This document shows, one piece after another, positions 34,144 to 47,213 of a stretch of 64,000 nt of DNA. The notes under the pieces are model-generated. The model was not told where the DNA came from, did no database searches, and was given only the letters and a program-made list of their open reading frames with translations. This stretch comes from Culex pipiens pallens. Its lineage: Eukaryota; Arthropoda; Insecta; Diptera; Culicidae. Numbering within the stretch: position 1 is the first letter of the stretch; every line of letters begins with the position of its first letter. A program made the translations under genes and the position numbers. The stretch covers positions 76,349,316-76,413,315 of the forward strand of contig NC_068938.1 of assembly GCF_016801865.2 (NCBI RefSeq), read 5' to 3'.

Positions 34144-35312
34144 CTTGTTTTCTGCAGCATGTTACCGTCATCGGCCAGGACAGACCATATGCTTGCAGCA
34201 ACGGGGGACACGATTCCGAATGTACTTAATTATGAAATATTGCCTAATTGATAATTCCGTCAAAATCCCTTTCCGAGGGGTCCCTCTCAGACGGTGTCCG
34301 GTCCCGCAGCAGCAGTGAGCATCGAGAACCCTCTTAAGGGAAAATAAAATATTAATTTTTCATCTTTAGAAACGTCACGAGCCGAGCGATGGCGGTGTCC
34401 CCCCGGTCTTGAAACAGGTGGTCTCTCCAAAAAGCTCAAAACATGAAATTCGTGCCCGCGGAGAGGCTTCCTCGTGTGACCATTTTGGGAGGGGGCGCTA
34501 CAAGCTCGCTCGGGCTATGGACCGCTCTCCGGATCGAAAACATGGCTTAACTATTCAACTTTGATATTGATCTTGGCTGAGCTTGCGACGGCAATAATCC
34601 CGTTGAAAGGCATCAGGTTCCATTATTTTCGAATCCACTAAAAAAATGGCTGAGATTTCATGTTTGCACAGTTTCTACTTAAACTATACAAAATTATATA
34701 TTTTTTTAACAGTGTACAAAAACTCTATTAGACTATGTTTTCCCACTCCTTTCGTTAATAACCCTCCTAAAAACAATAGACGCACTCAAATTATTGTAAT
34801 ATCCCTCGTTAAATTAACTCGTTTAGGCGCACCACCAGACTGTATCAATAAGCCCGATCTGCGGCGGCAGCTTAATGGAGTGAAAAGATATATGAATTGC
34901 ATTTAAAAACATTTTCGTGGCCCACGTGCGAGGGGAGCGCACTCTCCAGCTGTGCAGAGAAGAGCACCGAGCGTCTTGGGTTCGATAAAATTTGCATACG
35001 CCCATTGCATTGAACTGCAGCAGCCTTATTGGCTTCTATGAGGTTCCGAAATAATAAAGTAACAGTAAAACGTTATTTTCTCTCTCTCCTTGTGCGAAAC
35101 CCCAAAAAGTGTAGTGAATTTAAGATCACTGCATCAGTTGGTGAGTTGTTAGGGAAAAGCTGCCAATTGCTGTCAAAATTAAAAAATAAGGTTTATTTTT
35201 CACCCATTCGATTAAGATCATTGGAAATTGTTGCTAAATTCAACAATTTTTCAAAAAATAGCAAAATTAAAAAAAGCATATGGTGCCACCCTAATAAAAT
35301 TCAAAAAAATAC
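34144..35312. other. Spacer without a supported gene
   Basis: 34136-34620 and 34900-35000 are GC-richer and unique; open frames at 34133 and 34646 are short and featureless. No repeat partner was found. Confidence 0.4.
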
Positions 35313-36211
35313 CTGTATCTTTTGAAGAAATTTTTTGATTGATTTGGTGTCTTCGGCAAAGTTGTAGGTATGGATATGGACTACACTGAAATAAAATGAT
35401 ACACGGTAAAAAAAATGGTGATTTTAATTTAACTTGTTGTCACTGAAACTTGATTTACAAAAAATACTATTTTTAATTTTTTTTTATTTTTTGATATGTT
35501 TTAGGGGACATAAAATGCCAACTTTTCAGAAATTTTTAGGTTGTGCAAAAAATCTTTGACCGAGTTATGAATTTTCGAATCAACACTATTTTTTTCAAAA
35601 AATCGAAATATTGGTCGCAAAAATTGTTCAACTTCATTTTTCCGGTGTAAAATCAAATTTACAATCAAAAATTACTTTAGTGAAATTTTCATAAAGTGCA
35701 CCGTTTTCAAGTTATAGCCATTTTTAGGTAACTTTTTTGAATTAAATTAGTGTACATGTTTGCCCACTTTTGAAAAAAATATTTTTGAAAAGCTGAGAAA
35801 ATTCTCTATATTTTGCTGGTGCACTTTAAGAAAATTTCACTACAGTACTTTTTGATTGCAAATTTGATTTTACATCGAAAAATGAAGTTGAAAATTTGTT
35901 GTGACCAATATTTCGATTTTTTGAAAAAAAAATAGTGTTGATTCGAAAATTCATAACTCGGTCATAGATTTCTTGCACTACCTGGAAATTTCTGAAAAAT
36001 TGGCATTTTATGTCCCCTAAAACATATCAAAAAATAAAAAAAAAAATAAAAATAGTGTTGTTCTACAAATCAAATTTTAGTGACATAAAGTTAAATTAAA
36101 AATCACAAATTTTTTTTACCGTGTATCATTTTTTTCAGTGGAGTCCCTATCCATGCCTACAACTTTGCCGAAGACACCAAATCGATCAAAAAAATCCTTC
36201 AAAAGATACAG
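35313..36211. mobile_element. Long foldback MITE
   Basis: CTGTATCTTTTGAAG at 35313 faces its complement ending at 36211, and the pairing continues inward for several hundred bases (GTGTCTTCGGCAAAGTTGTAGG, AAATGATACACGGTAAAAAA) with scattered mismatches. The arms nearly meet around 35.75 kb. It has no coding capacity. Confidence 0.8.
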
Positions 36212-38236
36212 ATTTTTGAATTTTCATATATCATTTTTGTATGGACAGCTGCGAAATTTGTATGGAAAATTATATGGACAAACTAATGATGCAAAATGGC
36301 TTCTTTGGGCATACCGAAGGCACCAAAAAAAATTCAGACGGATTTAAAAATACAAAAAATTTAAATTCAAAAAAAAGATCGATTTCGTAGAGAGCTGCTC
36401 TATAACCAAATGCGGAAAACAAATCTTGATTTTTTGTCTGCTTCAAATTTAATTTTGACCTAAAATATTTGGCAGTTTAAAAAAATGAGAGGAAAGAAAG
36501 CAGACAAATCCAAAAATAATGGTATATTTTTTACATGTCTGAAATTTCAATGAATTATATTCAATTGAAAATGGCTCAACAAATTTCAAACCGCAAAAGA
36601 TATTTAAAAAATGGCATTTTTATGATTGCATTTTTTCAGAAAAAAAGGAACACTGAAAAAAATCACAATTTATGTTTCAATCCGATGATGCCACATCTAG
36701 AACCGTAATTGGAAATATTCAAATTGTGTGCATTTATTGGTAAATAAAGCTCACACGCGAAAAGATACGAAGGGCTGAACATGTTTCTCTTACATTCCTT
36801 TCAAGACATTGTCGGTCGAACTTTTAAAGTTAAAATTTTATTTAAAAAAATCAGTGTCATTGAATTAATTTTCAATATCTCGGAAAATGTTGGTCAATGA
36901 TAATGTCGTGACATTTACTGCTCTTTTCAAAAGAAATGATTTCAATTTGTTAATTTGTATCATTGAATATCGAACCATTAGTTGAAAATATGTAATTGAA
37001 AAAACATATGTTTTCATGATTTTCAAAATTTTAGGAAAAATTACTGTCAGAAAATACTTGTAATCTGAAAAAGGGGCATTTAGTTAAAAAAATTGTTTCA
37101 AATTGCAGGTATTATTTTAAATCTGAAAAATATTTTCAATTTTGTATTATCGTTTGTTGGATATTGGATTTTATTTAAAAACAAAAAATCAAAATTCCAC
37201 CAAAAGGTGGCGTTAAAAGTGTCGGATCATTGTCAAGTGTGAGATTCCTAAGAATAATATCACTACAATTAACATTGTCGAAGACTGCAAAACGATTCGA
37301 GTTAACCCTGCAAGTTATTAGCAATTGAAAGAAGACGATTTTTTATGAAAAGACTTTTTTTCATCAATTTAAACGATCTGTAGCGACCCATTAGTCTTAA
37401 CCAGAATTTTAGTTCTTTAAGGGTGCACAGCAACAAAGGAAGTTGTTGTCTTCTTATTCCAAAATTGTCAAACTTACGGACCCAATCCTGATTGATTGTC
37501 AAATTAGTCAAACTTATTTTTGTAAATAACTTTGTCGACAGTCTTTAGGGAATAAATAAAAAAATAAATCGATATTACCCGTAGTTTTGAAGATACTAAT
37601 ATGTCTGTATCAAAAATCAGGGTGCAAAAACTCTGGTTGGTGTGCACCGTTAAGACGCTTTTGTATGTTTAGAAAAAAACCTTTTTTGTGCGTTAAATTT
37701 TTTTTTTGTTTTTTTTATTCATCTAACTATTTTATTTGAACAGGTAAAACCAAATCTATTGATTTTGCCGAAGACAGTTATATTTAAAGAAAAGGTCAAA
37801 TAAACCAAATTTTCGTTATTTTCTTTCTGTGTGTTTTTGAAAGCGGGGTATTCAAAAACACCCGAAAAGCAAAAAAAAAAGTTTATGGGACCATTTAAAA
37901 AAAACTTCAGGGATACTGATTTAAAAATATTTACGAACTTATTTTTTGTGACCAGCTCTTGAAAATATTGTCTCAATTAAAATATACCACAAAAATTTAT
38001 CTGTGTTGTAAACTGAATTTCATTCGATTCCGTACAACTTTCTAGAATTCTGCAATTTTTACACAAATTCTGTCAAAATGCAGACTAGGGATAAAGTCTC
38101 CCTACTGTCCCATTAAATTTAATTTAAAAAATCTTTTTTTTCTTTTGCGGTATAAATTTATAACCGGAAAATTTCTCAAATTAACCAAACTCCCCTATTT
38201 TTACTGAAAAACGCGTATTGTAGCCTTACCAGGTAA
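36212..38236. other. AT-rich spacer with repeat debris
   Basis: 36220-36420 continues with phrases of the 58.5-kb foldback family (TGTATGGACAGCTGCGAAATT). 36420-38236 is plain AT-rich DNA with no gene seen. Confidence 0.4.
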
Positions 38237-38542
38237 TGGCCTATCTACAATCACTTAACTTAGAAAATTTCACTTAGCTTAGGAGTTTGAATCAATGGAA
38301 ATGAATCTGATCTTCTACAATGAAAAGGAATAAAATTAGAAACTTGACGTATGGTTTGGAAAATTTCAAAATCTACGGTAAGTTGACGTTTCCATATCAA
38401 AGGTAAACAAACAACTGCATAGCAACGTATATCAGCCCAGCAAATTTTCTAAGTTGATTGTGGATGACGGCCGTAAGTTGTGTACATTTTCTAAGTTTTA
38501 CTTTACTTAACTACTCTAAGCTAAGTGATTGTAGATAGGCCA
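38237..38542. mobile_element. TAA-flanked MITE (PIF/Harbinger-like)
   Basis: The 306-bp element has 21-bp perfect terminal inverted repeats beginning TGGCCTATCTACAATCACTT. It is flanked by TAA at 38234-38236 and 38543-38545. A 3-bp TAA duplication fits PIF/Harbinger-type elements. No open frame. Confidence 0.85.
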
Positions 38543-38545
38543 TAA

Positions 38546-40080
38546 GGCGTTTATGGTTCAATACATTAGCCCGAGTTCATAAATTTCCAATCAAACGTGG
38601 CGTACGAAATTAAAACGCAAATGGCCCCCAGGAAAAGTGTGCGTAAAAGTTATACCATAAAATAAAACAACAGGAAAAAAAACCCTCAAAATCACGACAA
38701 TAAGAGCAAGTGTTCTGCCGTGCGCAACAGAAAAAAACAGCAACACTTTATTGATCGCGTTTTCGCGTGCGTAAATCATTGTCTTTTTAAAGTGTGCGCC
38801 GAGTTCACATTAAGATGCAATTTCGAGACATAAACAAAACGCCGACCATTAATTTCCGCGAAACGAAGATGCAACCTTAGCAAGAAGAAAATGCACATGT
38901 GATGCTCTCGATCGATAGTGCCGAAAATGAGAGTTTTAAATTGAGCCTTAATGGAGAAAGCTTTATAATGGACTTTTCCTTTATCTTGCACGAAAGTTTC
39001 TCATTGTTCCTTGTTTTTGGCTTTCGCGTTCTGTTGTCCCAACTGTTCAACTTTTCGGCATTTGTATGGAAAAGTTATACTTTTCGGCACTGGTTTGGTT
39101 CTGAGTTGACAGTATGTTTGTCCAAACTAAAGCGGGGAAATAAACTTTCCACTGAAAAATCCAATCAAAACTGTTTTCAAGAATTGAAAAAAATGGTATG
39201 CAACTCTTTACAAAACCCTAATTTTTCAGCACTCGTTATAGAAACATGGATAGTTTAGCTAGTTTTAATTTGATTTTGAACCAAATAAAGCCACTGTGTC
39301 AAGGACTTCAAAACGGTCATATTGTAGCAAATTTGGCTTGCAAACCTCGGCCAAATTAACCCCTCCAGCATGTGTTTAGCACGTGTAAAACACTTCAACA
39401 TTTTTTAATTAACCCCTAATTGTGCTCCTGTCCAGCAAATGCAAAACACCATCCCACCGCCACCACACTGGCCGACAAAATCATCATCGGCCGGTAATTT
39501 GATCTAACGAGCTCCATTATGCTAACTTAGCCGCGACGACGACCGGTACTGATGATGGCTTAACCGTACCGTACTAGCGCACCAAAAACCCGTGCTCTCT
39601 TGACCCGCTTCTGAAAGTCCATCCCGGGGTTTCTTTTGGTTGGTGCGTCGGACATGGCCGTAATGACCATCAAATCAAGCAAAAGTACACACATCCACGA
39701 TGGTGAGTAGATTTGATGGTACACAGAGAGACCGCGCGGCTGTACAGAAGAGGTGAGATGAAATTAATGATCTAGTTGCTGGATGTGGCGGCGCGCGTGG
39801 TTGACAAAAACAACCAAACAAACATGCCTCCCAGGCTTGGGGTGGATGAGGTGGGTTTACAATCCGTGCTTCATACCATATGATCAACCGAGTTGGGAAA
39901 TTCTATGGGGAATGGCAAACCTTCCATTTTAAAGTTGTTATTGTTTATTGAAGTTAAGATGACTTGACTCAATTCAAGCATTAAAAAAAAAATTAGCAGA
40001 TTTCCGAGCAACACGTTTTTGTTACAGAAAAACTAAGTTTACACAACAAAGTTTGAGCAAAGCTTTATTTGCTATTTCAT
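38546..40080. other. Mostly unique spacer
   Basis: 38580-39260 has a few open frames (38899-39258 plus, 119 codons) without recognisable domains. 39360-39900 is GC-richer and unique. No gene is supported. Confidence 0.35.
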
Positions 40081-41712
40081 TTTGCCTTCCTCACGTTACT
40101 GAGGAAAGGCTATAAAATCACTCGAAAAATGAACTTCTCAATTATACCTCCTAGACCCACCTATACATGTATACATGAGTATACCTATCGACTCAGAATC
40201 AAATTCTGAGCAAATGTCTGTGTGTGTGGTGGGATGTTGATCAAAAAATTGTCACTCGATTATCTCGACATTGGCTGAACCGATTTTGTCCGTTTTGGCG
40301 CCATTCGATCCGTCTTGGGATCCCATAAGTCGCTATTAAAAATTATGCAGTTTAGTTAAGTACTTGAAAAGTTATGCTAAAAAAAGATTTTAACAAAAGT
40401 CCGGAAGATTGTAAAAAGGGTGGTTTTTGTAAGAAAATCCGTCATGCTATACATTTTCAGAAAGTTATTTAAAAGACCTTCCCAACGCGTCTGAAGATCT
40501 GACAACCCTATCAAAAGTTATAAGCACTTTAAAGTTATTTATGCACTGTTTGGAAGTCGGATCTCAGATATTTTGATGGAAACATTGTCCGGATCTCTCA
40601 TGCGACCTATCGTAGGATGAGTATTCAAAAGACCTTTCTAATGCGTCCAAAATATTTAAGATCTGACAACCCTATCAAAAGTTATTAGCACTTAAATGTT
40701 ATTTACGCACTTTTTGCATTTTGGATACCGTAAAACGGGGTGACTTTGATAGCCGGGAATACTTTGATAGGTTTGCGATTTTTCCGCAAAATGAAGAGTA
40801 CAATTAAAATACGTACGGAATTGTTTAGAATCATACTGACCGTGGTAGAGAAGTGTTCAAAGTACCTCAAGAAGAACTTACCATAAAATTTTGACAAGTT
40901 TAAAAAGTTAGTTAACTATAGTTAAGAAAATGTTGATGAAAGTCATTATTTTAAACTTCTCAAAGTGTCATGATTTTCTCAATGACCATGATTTTTAATC
41001 GGAAAACGGAATGCATTTTCGGATTCTTTGGACAATTTTCTACTAGAAAAAGGTAAAAAAAGTTTGTAGATAATAAATAATATGTGTTTTTGAAACACAA
41101 TTTAAAAAAATCTCCAAATTTATAGGCAATTTCAGTTGAACAAATTTCATGTAAAATGTGAAAACTTGTAATTTGTGCTTCGAATTCAGTATAAAATGCA
41201 ATATAAATCGATAATTTTACAAACAAAACTAGTTTTAACAAATTCCAGGCAAAATTCCGACTTTTAACAATTTTACCTAAAATTTATATGTATTTTGCTA
41301 AAAAGCTTATACACTTAGTTAACTAAATATAAACATTGATTTTTTTTCATAAAAACTATATCAGCTACTTTAGTGATGGTACATTTAGCGTACAAATAAA
41401 GTTTGAACATCTTAAATATGATTTTAAAAAGAAAAACTATGACTATCAAAGTCACCCCGGAATTAAAACTAAGATTTTTTAACGTAACTATTTTTCTAAA
41501 CATTATTGAAAAAACTTTTTTTCCGAACTATTGCATGGACTTTGTGTGGTCTACCCCAGTACATGTTTTAAAAATAATAATCTTGAGAAAACCCTTACCT
41601 ATTGGGAAATATTCTGAAAACAAATTGAAATCCTATCAAAGTCACCCCGGTTTACGGTAGCACCCTTTAAATGTGAGGAAGGCGCAAACCACTTAAGGGT
41701 GGATTAAGTAAC
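40081..41712 (+). mobile_element. CCTTCCTCAC-end element carrying a nested MITE
   Basis: It starts TTTTGCCTTCCTCACG and ends GTGAGGAAGGCGCAAACC followed by GGTGGATTAAGT, the same family as 5471-7274. 40.48-40.72 kb holds two diverged copies of the unit that is amplified eightfold at 5.6-6.9 kb. The 930-bp element at 40728-41657 interrupts it. Confidence 0.7.
40728..41657. mobile_element. GGGGTGAC-type MITE nested at a TA site
   Basis: Terminal inverted repeats CCGTAAAACGGGGTGACTTT and complement (the right end reads AAACC for AAAAC), flanked by TA at 40726-40727 and 41658-41659. An internal partial repeat of the end lies near 41433-41460 (CTATCAAAGTCACCCCGG). No coding capacity. Confidence 0.82.
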
Positions 41713-41813
41713 GTTTTTGACATGCGTTTGACCATTGTATATGAATATTATCATAAGGCTTTAGGACCCGATATGCCCGTTCGATTGAGTCTCATCAAAA
41801 ACAATTTTAAGAA

Positions 41814-42441
41814 CCGTCAGTGGGGGTGACATTGGGTCTGGGGGGTGAGATTGGGTCAAAGTGATTTTTTACGGATTTCACCATTTCTCAGATTCTTCTC
41901 AATTAAACTGAATTCTGTTAAAAGGGTTGTGTAGGGGACATCTTAAGATGACTTCGCTGAAAAAAATTCGTTCCTAGAGCAAATCCTGTTATTTTGAAAG
42001 CTGTCTAAAGTTGAGGTACGTTTTTGGCCAAAAATGACCTCTTGAAAAATCATTTTTCTAAAAATTTTGTTGGGATTGCTCAAAAACTACCCAAATGTTT
42101 GAAAATCTCCACTTCAAACATTGTAGCATGTCAATACGATTCCCTCGAACAAGAAACACTGTTGGATGACTTGTTTTTACCATATCGTTGTATTTGAGCA
42201 TCATTTTAGTTTCATTTGACCCAATGTCACCCCCTCTAAGGGGTGAGATTGGGTCAATTTTCAAACTATTGGCATTTAAGGTAGTGTTCATCAAAATCCA
42301 CCATATTTTGGGAAAATGTTAGTTAACTATCTAAGAACAAATCTACGTTGGAAGATTTTCGATATTATTTAAATTGTTTTTGTTATTAAGTAATTACGAG
42401 AGGTGTATCGTTTTTTGACCCATAGTCACCCCCACTGACGG
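41814..42441. mobile_element. CCGTCAGTGG-end MITE
   Basis: A 628-bp element with 17-bp perfect terminal inverted repeats CCGTCAGTGGGGGTGAC (41814-41830, complement 42425-42441). Inner phrases GTGAGATTGGGTCA recur near both ends. It shares its GGGTCTGGGGGTGAGATTGG core with the 113-bp palindromic MITE at 14740. The flanking duplication is unclear. Confidence 0.75.
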
Positions 42442-44150
42442 AACTTGTAAAAGTTTTTTTTTTTTGCCCCTTGACCCTTTTGACCATTTTTTGCAATTCT
42501 GTATAAAAAAAAATCCTTACGTATTCTATGATTTATTTGTGATGAATGATCTATTTATCATAACCAGAAAGAACAGTTCGTTCATTAACCCGATTCAAAA
42601 CTAGATTGTTACAGTACTCGTTTTTTTCCAACTCGGTAGAGCCTGAAAAAATCATGAGCGGTGACGAAAAAGCCTGCTTATCACGCATTTGAGTGCTAAA
42701 AAGTTCAACTTTTCAACAATTGTATCGAACTAGTTGCAAAACTCATTTTTTTTAGCACTAGGCATATCTATTCAACTCAGATCTTTGTTGGATAAATGTA
42801 CGAATCATGCTGAAACAAACATCATTTAGCAACTTGACCTGAAAATAATAAATTTTCTTAAAACTGATATCAAAGAAAAATAAATAAATGAAATAAAAAT
42901 AATTTGTGTGAAATTTAATGACCTTTCAATTATAAAAATAATTTAAAAAAATCAAAATCTAGCTTGACTATAATAGGAAAGCTCTACAAATAGATAATTT
43001 TCCCAATTTAATTCAGACCAATTAAAAAAAAAATTTTTTTTGCAAAAGATTAGATAATTTCAAAATAGTAGTTTATGCAACAAGTTGCAAAAAGAGGATT
43101 TTTTCAGCACGAGTCGTACATTTATCCAACGAGGTTCACCGAGTTCTCTCATCCGTTTCTTACATTGAAAATCGAACCAATATTTTCCGATGAGACTAAT
43201 TAGGTAAAACTTAGGAAAACTCATGTTCATCGATTCGAATTATTTGGAAGGCTGTATCTCAGAAACTAATTGCTCGATTTTCAAAGTCTCTGAGAGAAAT
43301 GTTTTCGGGAGGTATTTGTAAAATGCAAAAAAGAAATCATAATTTTATAGTTGCTATAAATTGAAAACGGTACATTTTATCAGATAAAAATGTAAAGTAT
43401 TTTTCGATTGCAAATTTGATTATGCGATATTTTCCAAAACTCACGATTTTTTCAAAAATTCATATCTCCCAAACAAAATTTTACACCATCACGCACTATA
43501 GCTCAAAAGTCGAAAATTAAAAAAATACGTGTTTTGGGAATTTAACTTCCAGTGATAACAAGTTAAACACAAAAGTCGAATTTTTTTTCTGTGTACATAT
43601 TTTTTTCCGAAAAGTCCTAAGGCCGTTGCAAATATTTTTTGAAGTTTATGTCCCTCGACTCTGACCAAAGTCGAGGGGGGGGGGGGCAAAAAAAAGTATG
43701 AAAATTAAAATTACGAGCCATGGTTTCAACATTTTAATGAAAAAAGTGTTTTAAAATGCAGTATACACCTGTCCAGTTGTTTTGCCATCATTTGTTTCCA
43801 AAATATCTAAGTATTGACGAAAATTTTATTTTTTGCGAAAAATATTTTTTTGCGGTGCTATACATTCCAATTTCATAAAAATGCAAACTAGCCCAAACAT
43901 GCTAAATATGAGTATCAATGCAGAAAAATGCATTTTAGATTGTTTTGAGTTGATTAGACTTCTATTTTCATGGAAATTTTGACGTTTTACTCAAACCAAC
44001 ACAGACACAACATAAAACAGAACGCTCTCACCCGGGTCACGGCCTTGCATGTAGTCATTGATCAGAAAAACCCTTCTCAAGATACAGAATTGGTTATAGC
44101 ATAGATTATTAATTACCTAGATGTCTCACTTCAGGATTTTTCCATACATC
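42442..44150. other. AT-rich repeat debris
   Basis: Two inverted fragments around 42785 and 43120 share a TTGGATAAATGTACGA core and may be arms of another foldback. 43560-43690 shares GGCCGTTGCAAATATTTTTT with 50130-50190. A G homopolymer lies at about 43675-43686. No gene. Confidence 0.4.
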
Positions 44151-44227
44151 CAGTTGGCGACACCCCTTCAGCGCTCCGAGCGCCACCACAGTCAAGTTAC
44201 AGGTACTATTTTGGGTAAACAAAATCA

Positions 44228-45740
44228 TTGCACTCTATGACTTTCCAACCAAAATTTTGTAGTCAACGACAAATGTCACTCATTTCGATTTGCATGTTTG
44301 TTCAAGTGTTTGTTTGTGAAAAAACCCTGGTAGCGGCTGCGAGTTTCAGCGGTCGCAAAATATTTTCGAGATGCCCAAATATGGTCCAGCAATCATCACG
44401 ATGGTGGCAATGGCTGGTGTGACTACCGGGCCGATGTTCTGGAGTTGTTCAACAAGCCAACTGATTAGACGGATACGGTCGAGTTTCATGATTTGACGAT
44501 CCTTTATCGGATGATGAACCGGACAGAAGTAACCGATGTCGGTTGGACGACTGCGCTGGCCCACGGAGACAGCACCTAGGTGCTGTAGGAGCGCTAGGCC
44601 CGGCTCCAGGAGGGCTTTTTGATTGTCCAACCTTTCCACTGTGTTGCAGGGAATTCCGTGGCACAACACAGCTTCAAGGCGACAATCGGCGAGTGGACTG
44701 TATTCACGACTTTTTCCTCCAGTGGACTCCTTTGGCCAGGATGCAAGAAAACAGCTTGTTTCACGATGTTAACTTCTATATTTACAAGCTTAAACTGACT
44801 TACGGACTAACAAATTCATTTGGTTTTTATAACTAAAACTTCGGCATTTCTATCCGAATCTTCATTGCAAAAACATTCTTATTATTTAATCTCCTCTCGG
44901 GTGCGCAATCCTTTTTCCCTAAACCATGTACACGCCACTTCTTCTTTTCATTCATTCATTTCTTTCATTCCTATTCCCTGCTCTCCTATTGGTCTGTTTG
45001 CGCAAGCTGCCTGCTCAGACGCGCGCTGCGCGTCCTTGAGCCTATTGTGTGCTGTGAGATACATGAATGAAATATGTGTGAAAGGGAAAGGACACGAATG
45101 GTGAGTTGGTCTGCGGTTATTTACATGCTATTGTTTCTTTTCTTCTTCAATGTGTGGCGTGTATGTGCGGGTACATTTGTGTTGTGCTATGTGTTTGAAA
45201 CAATGGAAGGATTAACTGACACTGTGGAAATGGATGGATTATTCTTGCAAATTTACTATACCTGACACTGTTAAAAAATCATATCGGTTGGAAACTATAT
45301 CTTCTGAGCTGAAAATTGGGCAATTTAAATCTACTTTGGCGTTGGCGCCAACAGGTGCTTTTTATGATTCGAGCAGTTTTGTGAATCTTTTTCTCTCTCT
45401 CCAGCTTGATCTCTGCACCGCTACACCGCATTCTTCAGAAGCTGCCGGTTGAGCCGATCGTAATGATTCACAGCGATGAAGAGTTGTTACGCTAAATGTA
45501 GGCCCGGAAGTGGATGCAGGAATGACGATAGGGTTAATCAACCGATTTCCAGGTGGATAATGCCGACATCCGCGGTTCCCGTCCCTTCTATCGTGTCTCC
45601 CACAACCTCATCTAAGCAAGACCCGTTCCTGCCGGAGAACTGTCCTACCCGAGGTCCTACCAGTGGAGTATCACCTAGTTGAACTCTGATAATTGTTTAA
45701 TAATTTGTACATCAATAAAAACGATTATAAAGTATGTTTG
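44228..45740 (+). other. Coding-like island, possible degraded plus-strand gene end
   Basis: GC content and codon-like texture rise between 44340-44760 and 45400-45690. A strong acceptor (TTTTTCTCTCTCTCCAG) ends at 45404, followed by a frame reading LISAPLHRILQKLPVE and so on, which stops after 29 codons. A second frame, 45476-45682, is rich in P, S and T and ends in TGA, with AATAAA about 30 bp beyond (near 45714). The two frames do not join, so I regard this as a broken or wrongly parsed gene end. The minus strand is also open in parts (44669-44346). I recognise no family. Confidence 0.25.
45476..45682 (+). CDS. Short P/S/T-rich open frame before a polyA signal
   Basis: This 68-codon frame begins with MKSCYAKCRPG and its second half is rich in Pro, Ser and Thr. 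The stop is followed within about 30 bp by AATAAA, which favours a true 3-prime end on this strand. The upstream part must be spliced or is missing, since the frame is closed just before the ATG. The antisense frame is equally open, so the evidence is weak. Confidence 0.22.
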   Translation: MKSCYAKCRPGSGCRNDDRVNQPISRWIMPTSAVPVPSIVSPTTSSKQDPFLPENCPTRGPTSGVSPS

Positions 45741-45763
45741 TTTATTTTGTATTCCCAAAAAAT

Positions 45764-46138
45764 TTAAATTATAAGATGTCTACATTCATTGTTCCGTAAT
45801 AATGGTACACGACCGCATGGCGTCATGTACAGTTTCTTGCCAAGGACGTTAGACATCGAGGCATAGCTGGAAGAATCGACTTCATCCATGTGAGCGGCCA
45901 AACTGAATTCCACTTTGCCGCTTCCGAATTCACCGTCGTTCCGCTTTCACCATCACCACGGTCATAGCTTTCCGGAAAAACACGAAGCTGTGCGAATCAA
46001 AACAAGCTCTTTAATGGAGTTTTTTTTGCTATAAATAACATTTTTTTCTCACCTGCCTTCTAGAAGAGCACAACATTTCCGGTATATTTGCTGGAACATT
46101 CCGGCCGCCAAAATCTGCTTGGTTCAAGTAGAAAACGG
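45764..46138 (-). pseudogene. Two-exon coding fragment with an internal frameshift
   Basis: Reading the minus strand, an exon (46138-46053) encodes a single open frame starting KFAGCTVFYLNQADFGG; the other two frames close. It ends at donor CAG|GTGAGA, then a 65-bp intron ends in TTCGCACAG, typical of mosquito minor-length introns. The next exon (45987-45764) opens in phase (LRVFPESYDRGDGE) but the better coding texture moves to another frame (GSGKVEFSLAAHMDEVD and on, to a TAA at 45764-45766). A polyA-like AATAAA lies about 20 bp past the stop. A frameshift in the second exon would explain this. It may be a decayed gene or a real gene whose short C-terminus I mis-frame. Family not recognised. 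Confidence 0.35.
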
Positions 46139-46394
46139 TGCAACCAGCAAATTTCTAAAGCATGCGTGAAGCACAGTACGCTTTTGTTTTGACATTTCTT
46201 GAAAACAGCAGTTGCTACTCGAGAGTTGCTTTGATATACCCACTGAGCATTGAACTGAAACTAGGGAGGATTTTTTTTCAAACGTTCCCAAAGGGTAGGT
46301 TAGTACCTGTGAATTGTCACCAGGTGTAATTTTGGCGTGGCGGTAGTGTCGCCAGCCCCAACAGGGGAGTGGCGTATCTATATATATTTAGTCT

Positions 46395-46580
46395 ATGGTT
46401 ATAGCCATTTTGTATGACCACCCCCAAAAATGCCAAAATTGTATGGAGACTTGTATGGGAAAACTAAAGATGCAAAATTGCTTCTTTTGACATAGGAAAA
46501 AGAACAAAATTTCTTCGAGATCAAAAATAGAAAGAAAAGTCGAATTACAAAATCGTAGAGAACACCTCAACAGCAAAATT
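46395..46580. repeat. Half copy of the foldback MITE family
   Basis: Phrases such as CCAAAATTGTATGGAGACTTGTATGGG and TCGTAGAGAACACCTC (each shared with 58.6 and 59.4 kb) mark one arm. The partner arm is absent. Confidence 0.5.
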
Positions 46581-47206
46581 TAAGCCAAACCTGCGAAATA
46601 GTTCCAATAAAAAAAATAATTTGAAATGCATAAAAATAGCAGCAAATGTTGTCTTTATTTCCAAAATCGTCAAATTTACGGATTCATTCCTGCTATAAAA
46701 TGATTGTTTAAAAAAATGTCAAACATTATTGTAAGTAATTTTGGAAACAGTACTCTAGGAGAAAGATAAAAAAAACTATATTGAGAGTTCCTATAGTTTT
46801 GAAGATACTTAAATGTGTGTAGCAAAAATCCTTGTGCAAAAACTTCGGTTGATTTGCATAAAGTAATGTCGATGATTCAAAAACAATTAATTGGAGTTTG
46901 CCAAGTTCGCAAAGAATTCCACAGGAGTCGTGTAAAGAAAACATCAACGTGATCATCGTGTCGCTAATTTTAGTCCGCGTCCATTACGAAAGTACCGCTC
47001 ATAGTAGGTACGCAATTGAAGATAAACCTCAACAATTTCTGTGCGCTCGTTGGACGGTTTGCACAACGTCTCTAAAACAAGCTGTTTTCAAAAACCACCA
47101 AAAATACCGCAATCCTAAACAAAACCAAACCCGACTTTACCTAGAACGGAAGAAATGGCCAAAAATAAATTGCACAAACAAAGTTCGAGAGACCGCCAGA
47201 GTGTGA
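46581..47206. other. Spacer without a supported gene
   Basis: AT-rich to about 46900, then more balanced. The plus-strand frame 46898-47206 lacks coding character. Nothing else was recognised. Confidence 0.35.
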
Positions 47207-47213
47207 TCATTCA

